Positions 1 through 10,982 of a DNA stretch of 60,375 bases are shown here, one piece after another; the stretch's first letter is position 1; every line of letters starts with the position of its first letter. The position numbers and the translations under genes are program-made. The notes beneath the pieces are model-generated. The model searched no databases. It was not told the DNA's origin and saw only the letters and a list, made by a program, of their open reading frames with translations. The DNA is from Apostichopus parvimensis. Lineage: Eukaryota; Echinodermata; Holothuroidea; Aspidochirotida; Stichopodidae. Location: the NCBI GenBank assembly GCA_000934455.1, contig KN890307.1, forward strand, positions 6,610 to 66,984, in the 5' to 3' direction.

Positions 1-1265
1 GATATGTAGAGAGTGATGACATGAATGTTCAAATAATGCAGATTTTGGTGTTTAGGGTCGAGGACAAAGGTCAATTGAGATCAATCACTTCCGTTATGGG
101 GCATATGAGATCTACCACTACATGGATTTCCCTCTTGTTAGTTTAGTTATGCAAATATGCAGATGAAGTGCAAAGAAAGAAGAAAAAGTAATAACGAGAA
201 AGCGAAAAAGAATTGGCAGAAGTTGAAGCGACGCTTGAATTCGAGGGTAATTAATAACTGTGACCTTGTGAAAGTACTGATACTATCGATGAGAAGGTCT
301 ATATGCAGCTATATCACTGTTCAAAAGTCTAATTAAAATTTCAATTGCACTCCAAATTTACCTATACAGCCGCCGTTTGGGATGTAAACAAGAAGAAGAG
401 CCGACGCGATCGTCTACAGTATATCGCATCATTTTAATTAATTGATTAATAGTTTTATACGAAATCATTGGATAATAATTCTTACTTAGACCCATGAGTA
501 TAGTCTTCGTCTGCAATTCGGTCAACGCTTAGAACAAGAAAAAGGAAAGGAAGAAACCCAAGAGATATAATTGAGGGCGCTATTCGTAAATAGAGGGCAA
601 CTATATGCGGGTTAACAAATAATGAATGAACATTGTCTGTCAAATGTTATTATATCCCATTTTCTTCTAAACATAAGAAAAGTGGTCAACGTTCTTTTTG
701 CACTCCAATAAGGATATTTTCTTGACAAGTTGATGTATTCTCAGCTATTGAATTGCATTTGTTGTCGTGATGTATTTGTACGATTTGCTCGTAGAAACAC
801 GGGGAGGGGCGGTGGGGGAAGGGGGGTTGTAAATAGAACACTCACACAGCGTGGGAGTTGTGATGTTTCACCTTCATAACGTGGATTTAAATCGATCTCA
901 GCCGGAAATTTGCAATTTCCTTGCTTGTTTTGCTTATTTTTCTTATAATGGGTATACTTTATACGGAAAATGCGATGACAGTTGCAAAACCGAACGGACA
1001 TATATTTTTAATTACTCACCAATTGAAGTTCATTTTAGTAAAAACTGTCTTACTTTGATAAATATCAACTTTATTTGGAATAATTCATCTGTCAGAAATA
1101 TAAATTTAAAAAGAAAGAAAAAGAAGAAGGTTAAAACGACGGCAGTATTTATAAATAGAGACAACGCAAAAGCCGCATACTGACATCTACAGATCGAATG
1201 AAGTATGTGGGGCGAATCCCAGACCACGCGGTTTCTGAATGGCGCCCCCAGTTAAGAGATGTGTG

Positions 1266-1299
1266 TATACCATAGAAATTGATCAATTTCTATGGTATA
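1266..1299. repeat. Perfect 34-bp palindrome
   Basis: Centred on GATC at 1281-1284; each half is TATACCATAGAAATTGA. Weaker symmetry extends a few bases further. Confidence 0.95.
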
Positions 1300-1375
1300 T
1301 ACATAACAGAGCCGTATAAAGAAATATGGCTCTGGCTATATAGGGATCGGTAACTAAGGCGCACTGTGTATCTAA

Positions 1376-1462
1376 GGACTGGATAGCTCAGAGTTGGGAT
1401 AGACCTAGACTGGATTTGTAATCTAGAAATCAATTCATGGTTAGAATCACGTTCTCTAGCCA
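1376..1462 (+). repeat. Degenerate tRNA-like sequence, probable second SINE head
   Basis: D-arm-like GATAGCTCAGAGTTGG, an anticodon-arm-like CTGGATTTGTAATCTAG (loop would read TGT, threonine) and B-box-like GGTTAGAATCACG are in tRNA order. The acceptor stem does not pair well, so a functional tRNA is unlikely. Confidence 0.5.
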
Positions 1463-1827
1463 TAAATTTATGTGCCCTTTTCCATTCCAACTTCAATCAT
1501 GCAAGTTAAAATTGAATTATTTTCATAATAACTATATAAAATGATCCAAACAGCGACTTTGTTTCACACTTAAAGGTATAGCTAATAAATAGGGGAGTAC
1601 TTAACAGGTAATTTGAATCCTGTCAAATTTATTCCCTTAAAAACAAGAAACTGTTTAAAGTGTTGATAGTGCTGATGTCCAAAGAGAGCACAGATACAAA
1701 CACAACACAAAAGTTTCCTAATAAATTTAAACAGAAGTGAATAATAATAAGTAAGTGACATGATTACTTAAACAATGGGATTTGACACTCACCAACTTTT
1801 TCACATCCTTTAATAGAATGATGTAAA

Positions 1828-1859
1828 ACCCAATTGTAGTAAGCTACAATTGTTGGGTG
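1828..1859. repeat. Short imperfect hairpin
   Basis: ACCCAATTGTAG and CTACAATTGTTGGGT pair around TAAG. Confidence 0.7.
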
Positions 1860-2690
1860 GGGCCTTGGGGAGCTGGGGTATAGAGACCGGGCAGTACGCG
1901 GAATATATTCTGAAATAGTGTTCTGCAGCATAGTCTAAGTAGTTGAATTGAATTAACCTACTTTCTTTGAAAGTCTGTCGTCTCTTATACTCGAAGAAAT
2001 ATGGTGCATAGGACGAAGCCGCGTGGGGTTGGGTGGGAGGGGGATATAACCTGTTGGACACCATTATAACTGTTTGTATAAGTGTGGTTTAGTGGATCAC
2101 CTCAGTCCGTACATGTATGGTGAATTCCCGCAGCTGAAATTGCGATCGCATCATGTTGTGCTAAAGCATAAATTCTCTCTTCATTGGGCCTCAGATTGAA
2201 AGCGCGTCTTCAACGGTGAATGTATGGATTTAGTCCCACACCTTTGAAGTACTTTGCACAGCCACTGAGAAGTGATGTTATAGGCAGGTAGGGAAGCCCG
2301 TATCGGACACTCCAAACATCGGCTACGCACGTAGGCCAACGATCTGTGTTAAGTTGCAGGTCTTGGCGGAGGGATGGGCACGAGATGGATCTTGCAAACC
2401 ATGGGGATTTTGTTATCATCTCTGGGCCACCGATCGATGTAGGCTACCTTCTCCTTTATGTTAAAAGTGGAAATTTTACAACACATGGGAGATTAAAAAA
2501 AGAGCACAAAGTTCTACATAGCTGGTATCGTTCCTCTGCTATATTTCGCCCCCATCAAATAATCACCGAGATTTTCAGTAAGTCTCACATATAGGTAACA
2601 GTCATGACCACTTTTCGGAGACTTCAACATAATGATATGGCTTTGAAACTCTGCGAAACTCTGCAAATATTCGCGCGCTCCGCGCGCGCT

Positions 2691-2788
2691 CAACACCTTA
2701 ATGTGCATATCATATAGGCATTCATCGGTTATTACATCACATGCAAATAACCGATAAATGCCTATATGATATGCACATAAAGATGTTG
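2691..2788. repeat. Hairpin: 43-nt arms, 12-nt loop
   Basis: Arms 2691-2733 and 2746-2788 pair with three mismatches. The inner 33 bp have one mismatch. The loop is ACATCACATGCA. A GC-rich GCGCGCTCCGCGCGCGC sits directly to the left. Confidence 0.9.
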
Positions 2789-2891
2789 AAAAATTTTGGT
2801 TATATTTTCCGTGTTATTACCCTTCCATATTGGTTATAATTATTGGGGAAGTCGTTACAATAATAACGATAATAATAATATCAGTTTAACC

Positions 2892-3224
2892 ATTGAAAAA
2901 CACATTGCAAATTATTCTTCTTTCAGTAGGTGCCCGAAAAATTCTCAGCATATTGCCCGAATTTTCAGCCAAAAATATTGAAAAACATACTGCAAATTAT
3001 TCTGCTTTCAGTAGGTGCCCGAAAAATTCATTGCCCGAATTTTCACCAAAAAAAAATGAAAAACACATTACAAATTATTCTGCTTTCAGTAGGTGCCCGA
3101 AAAATTATCAGCATATTGCCCGAATTTTCACAACAAAAATTGAAAAACACACTGCAGATTTTTCTTCTTTCAGTAGGTGCCCAAAAAATTCTCAGCATAT
3201 TGCCCGAATTTTCACCAAAAATTT
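2892..3224 (+). repeat. Four-copy tandem repeat of 79-86 bp
   Basis: Units start near 2892, 2978, 3057 and 3139. Each carries TTGAAAAACACA, TTCTGCTTTCAGTAGGTGCC and TTGCCCGAATTTTCA. Unit lengths are not multiples of three, so the long open frame across it (2893-3501) is a by-product. It is followed by a C/G-rich transposon-tail-like end at 3225-3270. Confidence 0.92.
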
Positions 3225-3270
3225 TGGTTGGGGGGGCTGCAGCCCACCCAGCCCCCCCGCCTCCTACGCC
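3225..3270 (+). repeat. GC-rich tail motif of a dispersed repeat
   Basis: GGGGGGGCTGCAGCCCACC then CCCCCCGCCTCCTACGCC. Related C-rich ends are at 51818-51880 (ending GGTTATGCGCCTGG), 43650-43740 and 57295-57330. Confidence 0.5.
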
Positions 3271-5782
3271 TATGTGTACCCTTTACTTCCGTCAACAAAA
3301 AACACTTTTTTTTGTAATTTATCCATTTTATGTTCATTACTCTTATTGGGAGTATTGACGGTGGCGGTATTAAAGAATGTTACATTCCTAGCTGACCGTT
3401 TCGTGTCTCTTTCACAAGCATTTACGATATACGTGTGGCATGTGTCATACAGTACAATAATGTTATGTTGCCAAATGTCAGGTTACAGCCCACTACAGTA
3501 AATCACCGGCACTGTACGATCACGTTATACATTAACTGCTTCTCGACGCCATCTGTCGTCTACCAGGAATCTTCCTCCTAACGCCTTTCAGGTAACTTCA
3601 ACCCATGTTTCCTAAATTTCACATCCCTATTACTGATCGAAGTATGGGCCACTATGGCACCAGTATAGCTTCATTCCAAGTCCACGGAACGACATAGGCT
3701 AGGTCAGCCTAGGTCTAATGTAGTAATGTTAGCTTAACTTAGGCATGTAGATCTGTGAAATTAGGCCTGAACAGCCTAAACGTTATGCCTAAGCGTTGTC
3801 TACTCATAACCTAAAGGGAGGACTAGCCTAGCTCTTACTTTCCTACTAGTGTGGGCTAAGATAGCGCAAAGTGAGGCTCAAAGGTACAACTAGGCTATAT
3901 ATAATACACCACCGATTTGAAACCTCACTTCTCCAGAGGTCACAATCATCAAAAACAAATAACTGGGCTATGCACCACTGCAACTGCTCCTCCAACCCAA
4001 AATGGAGGCTAGATGGATATAGTCAATTTTTGAAACCTCTGCACAATGTTTTTTCTCAAAATTAAACATTAATGCCCCATTGCTACTCAACTGAGCCACC
4101 ACAGAATGGAGGCTCAGTCTGTCAGTATACCTAATATTTCATAAATAATCTCAGTTTATATTATAGGCTCTATCTTCTTCCGTTGTAATAAAAAAGGATA
4201 TGTAGGCCTAGAGAATACTTCTAACAGTGCGTCATCAGTATTCACAAGTAGGGTGAAGAGCACAACTATTTAATGGTCATAAATATCTTAAACTAGAACT
4301 GTATATAACTTTATTTTACAGAAGACAGACCATAAATGCATATTGTAAAAGCCTTTTAATGACCCCTTAGTTTATAATGGTATGTTCAATCATCTTTAGC
4401 CCATTACTAATGTTTGTGTAGGCCTAGTGACAATATACCTTAGACTTAATTCATTTACGATAATCCAAGAAGACAACTTCTTTCGTGCAAAATTAATGTT
4501 GTTTGACTTACTTTGATTCCTTATTTGGAGAAATAAGGCACCCAAGGAATGGTTTGATGTGTCATACAGTACATTTTAATCACAGTAAAGCGTTGAAAAA
4601 TTTTTTGGTTGACATTAGACATTGAGATTGTTTCTGAACTGTTTTAGGCATGCATTTGACCACCAGTCGGCAGCTTTTGCATTTCGTATCTCGAAAAACC
4701 CGACTTTAATTTCAAGCTGTATTTTTCCCCATTTGATCAGAATTTGATTGAACAGATAACCTATTAGTGTTAGGGTGCCATATTTTATTTTGAAATGTTA
4801 GGTCATATTTGTGCAAGTTCCATTAACTCTATGTTTCACTGCTGAGAATTTTATCTTTCATACAGTAAGCCAATTAATCAAGGCAATGGTGGCAGCGTAC
4901 CCAGAACATTTAGCCGAATTTATAGATATAACAGCAGCGTGCTATCAGAACTGATACATAGAGCTGAATATTTTTGGGAATGAATAGCAAAATATTCTCC
5001 TTCTTACAAAATTAATGTCATTGACATTGTCCTTTCTTTTTGGAAATAGTGCATCCCTATAGGTTGATATTGAAGTGTATCTTTATGAAGGCAAGTTAGC
5101 CAAGCCATTTTCTGTCATTTTACAAAGCAGGTTACCTAAAAGCACAACAAATTAATTCACAAATGTCACTTTTTTTCTAAGTACATGTCATGTTTTCGTA
5201 TGTCAGTGAAATGTTTCTAGGCTAATTAGCCTGAAGCACAGATCACAATTTTACCAGTAACGTTTCTGTTGTGTTGACTAAAAGGTTTCACTGCGTTGGA
5301 TGTGAAGTTGTATCACTAGACACTACGATGAAAGAAAATGGCAAGAAATGTTTAGTTTATAAAGTTATCAAAGTGTAATGACTTTTGCCTTATTTTGTCA
5401 ACATTCAGTCTATCACAGATGGACAGTATTTTAAAGATTGAAGAGAAAATGACAGTAGTAGTTCAAACTTCAATGTACATTGATACAGCACAGTTATTAC
5501 TTGTACAAATTGCATGTTACAGTATATAACCCAGCAATTACACAGCTCATGTACGTATATATGGGGTGGCAATAGTACATTTTGGTACAACAGTTTTCAC
5601 AGAAATGACAGTTTTAAGGGTTATTTTTGAAAAAATTCATATATAGTTCTAGCAAGATAAGGCACATGGGAGACTAGAAGAGTAAATGCAGAGACGGTTC
5701 CAGTATACTGCACATTATAAAACAGATTGTACTATGGGTGGTCCAGAACGTTAGGTATATATACCTATTTACTTCGCTCCTC
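3271..5782. other. Non-coding, with a cluster of TAGGC/GCCTA words
   Basis: No gene seen. Between 3690 and 3900 the words GCCTA and TAGGC occur about ten times (AGGCTAGGTCAGCCTAGG, TTAGGCCTGAACAGCCTAA). Confidence 0.5.
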
Positions 5783-5999
5783 GCTTACCTGTCTCACCAC
5801 AACCTCTCACAAGGGTACCGAATAGAATTCACCTCCAGTCCACCTTTCGGGGATGGAGGAAGACTTGTCTTCCTCCATCCTTCCTCCATCTTCCTCCATC
5901 CCCGTCTTCATCCCCGAGTCTTCCTCCATCCCCGAAAGGTGGACTGGAGGTGAATTCTATTCGGTACCCTTGTGAGAGGTTGTGGTGAGACAGGTAAGC
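5783..5999. repeat. Foldback repeat: 82-nt near-perfect inverted arms, 53-nt spacer
   Basis: Arms 5783-5864 and 5918-5999 are reverse complements with essentially no mismatch (GCTTACCTGTCTCACC... to ...GGATGGAGGAAGAC). Weaker pairing continues outward about 20 nt. The spacer repeats CTTCCTCCATC. A fragment like the outer arm is found at 24856-24895. Confidence 0.93.
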
Positions 6000-6221
6000 T
6001 CGTCACTCGTAAATATCCAAACCAGTAAGTTTTGGAGTAAGTACTATGACATCACAGGATTTAAGTGACAGAGTAAGACCTACTGTAGTGCTGCTTGAAA
6101 TTAGACTGCCATTGATCAAACTTTGTAGGAATGAAACAAATAATATTGACTTCTCTATATAACAATTCCACTTGCATGGAACACTTGCATAGTACACGAC
6201 ATTGTTACCAATGCAGGATTC

Positions 6222-6300
6222 TGCGCCCAGGGCGCAATGCTTTGGCCGGGGATGTAAAATCTTCAAATTGCTTGTGTCCGGGGGATGCAAACTTTTTTTT
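6222..6300 (+). repeat. Dispersed repeat copy with GATGCAAACTTTTTTT
   Basis: GGCGCAATGC ... GGGGGATGCAAACTTTTTTT. A second copy is at 7610-7684 with GGACGCAAG ... CTGGGATGCAAACTTTTTTT, where the GGACGCAAG and CTTGCGTCC blocks are inverted repeats. Confidence 0.6.
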
Positions 6301-7609
6301 GAGAAACAAACCCCAAGTAAACACTCACAACTAGGTCAATGGATAACATAACGAATTACATTTTTGAATGAAAATCTTTCATTCTTCTTTAAAAAAAAAC
6401 CACAACTTCTCCTGACAAGAACCAAACAATCAACAGCAAGGTACAGGGTTAACAAAACTCCATTACAGAGATTTTCATGCTAAAAATAGACTGAGGCTTT
6501 TACAAAATTCCTGTGCTTTGATTGGCTAATAGACCCTTAGCCACTGTCTGCAGACATTCTTGCATCTGTAGTGCTCAATGAACATAAGTATGTTGTTTAA
6601 CAACAATTACTTGCAACTTACTTTCCCCTGTGTGGAGATAACAAAGTTTGCAGTATAGGCTATCATTTGTGTGCACTCAAATATCATAACGTTAGGCCTT
6701 GTTGTCACATCCAGTATGTACATTTTGACAACAATCACTCCTGGTAAGAAGATGCACTTGAATTGTTTCTGAGACTACCACCTAATATTTGAATTATTGC
6801 TTTGATCAGAAAATGAATGAGTTGAGACAATCCATGAGTTTTGTGGGAAGCTAACATCTCTGATCCTGAAAAGGATATTTCATCTCACAGTATGTTTCTT
6901 CTCTCTGCATTGAGAGTTGCTAATGTAAAATGTGCATTCATACCACAGTAGTTTCTGTTGCAATTTTTTTGGCGGTCCAATTGTCCGCGTGCTTCAGTAA
7001 ATTTTATTTTGGTGCAACATACGTGTGTAAACTACTGTACTTGGTGCATCGCCAAAAGTTTAGAACATTGAAATTTGATTTTCTTTAATCGACATTGTGT
7101 AAGAAGCTATTCACATAGGCCTACTGTAATTTTCGTACAGATGATTGTTTGCAAAGAGCCCAGGATATACTGTATGTCGGATCAGGTTTTGAGGATCTGC
7201 GCATGTGCAGTTGAAACTGAAGTTCGAACAGGCCTATGTACATGCAGTAGTACAGTTAACTGTTTGGAATTTAGCGAGAGATATGCACCCTGTAGGTACA
7301 GAGATTTTTGAAGTGTTGGTTGTTGGAATCGCTGCAAGGTCAAAGCATGGAGCTACTACTGAGTTGGCGAGAAGGGAAGTACAAGGACGGATGAAGGGGG
7401 GGGGGCTTGGGGTAAAATTGGTTGAAACGGCAGGGTGGGCGAAAGGAGGGCGGGCTGGGTTGCCTTTGTCAAACAGCGAAGCTAAGGCACTGAGCCATCT
7501 GCCCTATATATTGTGCATAACATCCACAAAGTATTTGCAGTGATATGATCACATCTTTACAACTACACTAGTAAAAGTAGGTCATACAATAAACACAATT
7601 TGTGTTCGA

Positions 7610-7684
7610 TCAGGACGCAAGATTTTTTTTATGGGCCGCAGACTTTTTGGGTGGCTTGCGTCCCTGGGATGCAAACTTTTTTTC
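7610..7684 (+). repeat. Second copy of the GATGCAAACTTTTTTT repeat
   Basis: See 6222-6300. Followed at 7690-7770 by short repeats of GTACACTTGTAC and GTTTGCA. Confidence 0.55.
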
Positions 7685-10600
7685 TCTAGTAACATTACTG
7701 GTACACTTGTACCGTACACTAGTTTGCACAGTACACAAGTTTGCAAAGTACACTTGTACAGTATACCAGGAAAGCATCATACCATTCACAAAAAAATGAT
7801 ATTATTATTATATTGCCGCATTCTTTGTTGCCTCCATAAACAAACCATATTAATTTGTCCTAGACCATTTGCAAATTTCTGAGACAAACTTGAAAAAGTA
7901 CAGTATTCAATATCTGGCAGGTTATTTGCTTGTACACTTTTCTCTTCAGCAACGCATGTAGAACATAACATGTTCCTGTGCTATGTATAGTACCCTGTTA
8001 GCACTGTAGTACTGCAAATATGAAGAAAGTTGTTGTATGTGGAGTGTAGTGTGTTTAACTGCGAATATCTCTAGTACTTCATGGTATGGACCACATGGCA
8101 CATAGTGACCAGACATCAGAGAGTATTTTCATCGGGCATCACAGAGCAAAATGAGCAGATTGCTACAGTTTTATCACAAAAGCAAATTTAGGTATCCTGA
8201 CGAATATTATATAGTCTATATCAAAATCTATAATAGATTTTGCTTAGTACTTTATGACAGTGAAAATTTGTAGTTCCAAAAGCTATTCCCCAAAATTTGT
8301 TTAATAGCAGATATTTTATATTTGTTTGACTACTTGTGTATACATATCAAGTTCAGGTTGCATAGTAACTATAGTGAATACCTCCAAAATAGGTAAAATG
8401 ATAAATTGGTAGATCTCCCCCAAAGCTGGTGTTCTATTCACCAAAACTACACCTTAAAATACCTTAGAAAAGATTTGCCGTACTCAATACTTCTCTGTCT
8501 GTCGTGAGTAAATAATGCCTGCCGGTTAGTAGAATACGATGGATTTGTTTTGTCTGTTGCCAGTTGGCACTAAAATCACCAGTAATATATTACACTGTTA
8601 AGTCAAGAGAGAGGAGAGGGAAGAGAGAAGTATGCTGAAGTATTTCTGTTGGTGCCATTGTAATATTCACTAATGTCATCATCAGATGGAATGTCGACAC
8701 CTGGAACATATCTGCAGAGCTGTTAGTATAGAAAGATGGGCTTGTTAGCAGGGAGAGTCATTAGTGCTGTTGAGAAAACAAATCATGGATTTCAATGACA
8801 TTTCCAGGTCACTACACATGGTTCTGCCAGAACTGTGAAATCAATATTAGAAGTTCATCAGATCTTATATTTGTCCACCATTTTCAGTTGGAAAGTTTGC
8901 TAGCTTAATACATGCAGTATATTATATATGGATAATGGAATTGGAATCTTAGGAGTATAACTAGGGCACCCAGGTTGTTGCTATGTACACTCACAGATAA
9001 TCAAGATTTTGGGTTCACTTGATATATGGGGTATTGGAAATTGGAGCCTAAATTATAAAATAATTAGAAAATCAAATTTTGTTAAAGGCTGACTAAGGAG
9101 GATATGAGCTTGAATTGATAAACCTGTTTTAGATGAAGAAGATTAAATCACAGGGTTTTGTATCTCAATTTATCATTTGATTTTTCTCTGATCCTTGTGA
9201 ATTATTACAGTGATATGTAAGTAAATGTTCTATTACATGACGTTAATGTCAATGACAATTTAAAGCAATTTTTCATTTGCTGGGAGATAAGGAAAGGGGA
9301 TGTTTGAGAGTTCTTTTCTTGTAAGTTACAGGGCATCCCCTTTTTAACGTTACATAAAAGACTAGATATAGTACTTCTGTCAGTTCATAAATTTTATTTA
9401 GATAATGTGTGTCATGATCAGTCATATGAAAAGTTAGTCCATTTCAAATGGGAGATAAATTTTGTATTGTAAAAAAAAAAATCAGATTGCTTTTTGGATC
9501 ACTGTATTAACAGAGGAGATGGAAAGATGAAACATTTTGCGAGTTTAAATGTTTTTTTTTTTTTGGCTGCTGGTCACTTGAAAGCCAGGAGAACAGGAGA
9601 TCAAACTATTCTGTATTTTGAACAAAGTTCAAGTAGAATTGTATCTCCACAGTTAGTCAACTCAATACCAAGTGCGAATTGAGATTGATTTTCCTGGTAA
9701 CCGACATTGATTAGTAAGGAGAGTGACACAGTTTCTTAACCTTTTTTTTTCTTTGTGTCTACATATGTTGCTTAATAGGACTCTGAAATTCACCTGCAGT
9801 CTACTGTGTAAATATATATATAAGATCTGCAATCTTACTGTACTGTACTAAGTTTAAAAAGTTTTATAGCACTTGGCGACAGTGGGCGAGAAATTGTCAC
9901 AGGAGAGTGGCGCCACATGAGGATAATATATGTTCTAGGTATATATATATACTGTACGTGATATGTACTCATGTACATTTTAAGTATTGACCATGTATAA
10001 AAGAAATAAATGTATTGTGTGGGGGAATGAAATGTAGCAATACTCATGTTAACATGACAACAGATGGTTTGGACAAGTAAAAATTAAAAATCACTGGGGA
10101 CAAGAAATATCTTTAGGAAGTCACATGTTAAATATATAATTTGTAACAAAGGCAGGATTTTGTTGATGGTTAAAAAGGTAGGGTTTGTCGATTCAACTTG
10201 ATTGCAATTATTTGATTTTTTGATTTTTAATATATTCATTGATTTGTGGTCTCTTTGATTTCATTTCATTTTCTGGGGATGCTGAAGGATAGGAAAAATA
10301 TTTTATTGACCTCCACTCTGTCTCATTAAGTAATCTAAATTAATAATCAAATTTCCTGTTCTTTAAAATCAGAACAGGGGAAATGTTGCATGATATTCAT
10401 GTCAAAATTATGACAAAAAAAAAACGTTGTACATATATGTTCAGCACAATAGTTGACTGTGTTATGCATGTGGAAAGTTGTCACAGAAGTAGGGCCTTTT
10501 CCATATTAATTTTGTAGTATCTGATATAGTGTAAACTTTCAGTTGGCATTAATTGTTTTATTATTCATAGAACAGAACTTTCTGGAAAAGGACACATTTA

Positions 10601-10959
10601 CAAGATCCCTGAAAAGATATGAAAATCACAATATTGTGGAGCCCGGTGATAAATGGATAAAAGTCAAAATACTGCACTTATTTACTGAATTTCTTGACAC
10701 AACTAAAAGTACTACATTCTGATGCTATGTACGATGTGTAGAGCCCTAGTCTGTTAATTAGTCCTTTTAACACTTGACCCCCCCCCCACAACCCCTGTGA
10801 ATAGCATCTGCTGGTCTACTGTACTCCTGCCTCTCTAAGTCTGAAACTCTAAGTAGTGCATGTAATTTTTTTTTCTTCATGTATCTCACTTTCTTGTGAA
10901 TCTTTTGTAGTTGATGAAGATTTAACACAATGATACTATTGTCTTACAAATTTTCTCTT

Positions 10960-10982
10960 CTTCCTCCTCCTCCTCCTTCTAT
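10960..10982 (+). repeat. (TCC)n/(TTC)n microsatellite
   Basis: TTCTTCCTCCTCCTCCTCC-type pyrimidine run. Confidence 0.8.

Larger units (their letters stand above)
1..2690. other. Non-coding flank, left edge
   Basis: No frame here has protein-like composition, homology or splice context that I recognise. It contains the tRNA-like repeat, the 34-bp palindrome, the short hairpin and a G-rich patch at 800-826. Confidence 0.6.

Noticed and set aside
1376..1462. Functional tRNA-Thr gene
   Set aside because: The arms are degenerate and the acceptor stem does not close; better explained as a SINE head or pseudogene.
2893..3501. 202-codon open frame
   Set aside because: Built from a tandem repeat whose unit length is not a multiple of three and then a GC-rich repeat tail; no protein family resemblance.
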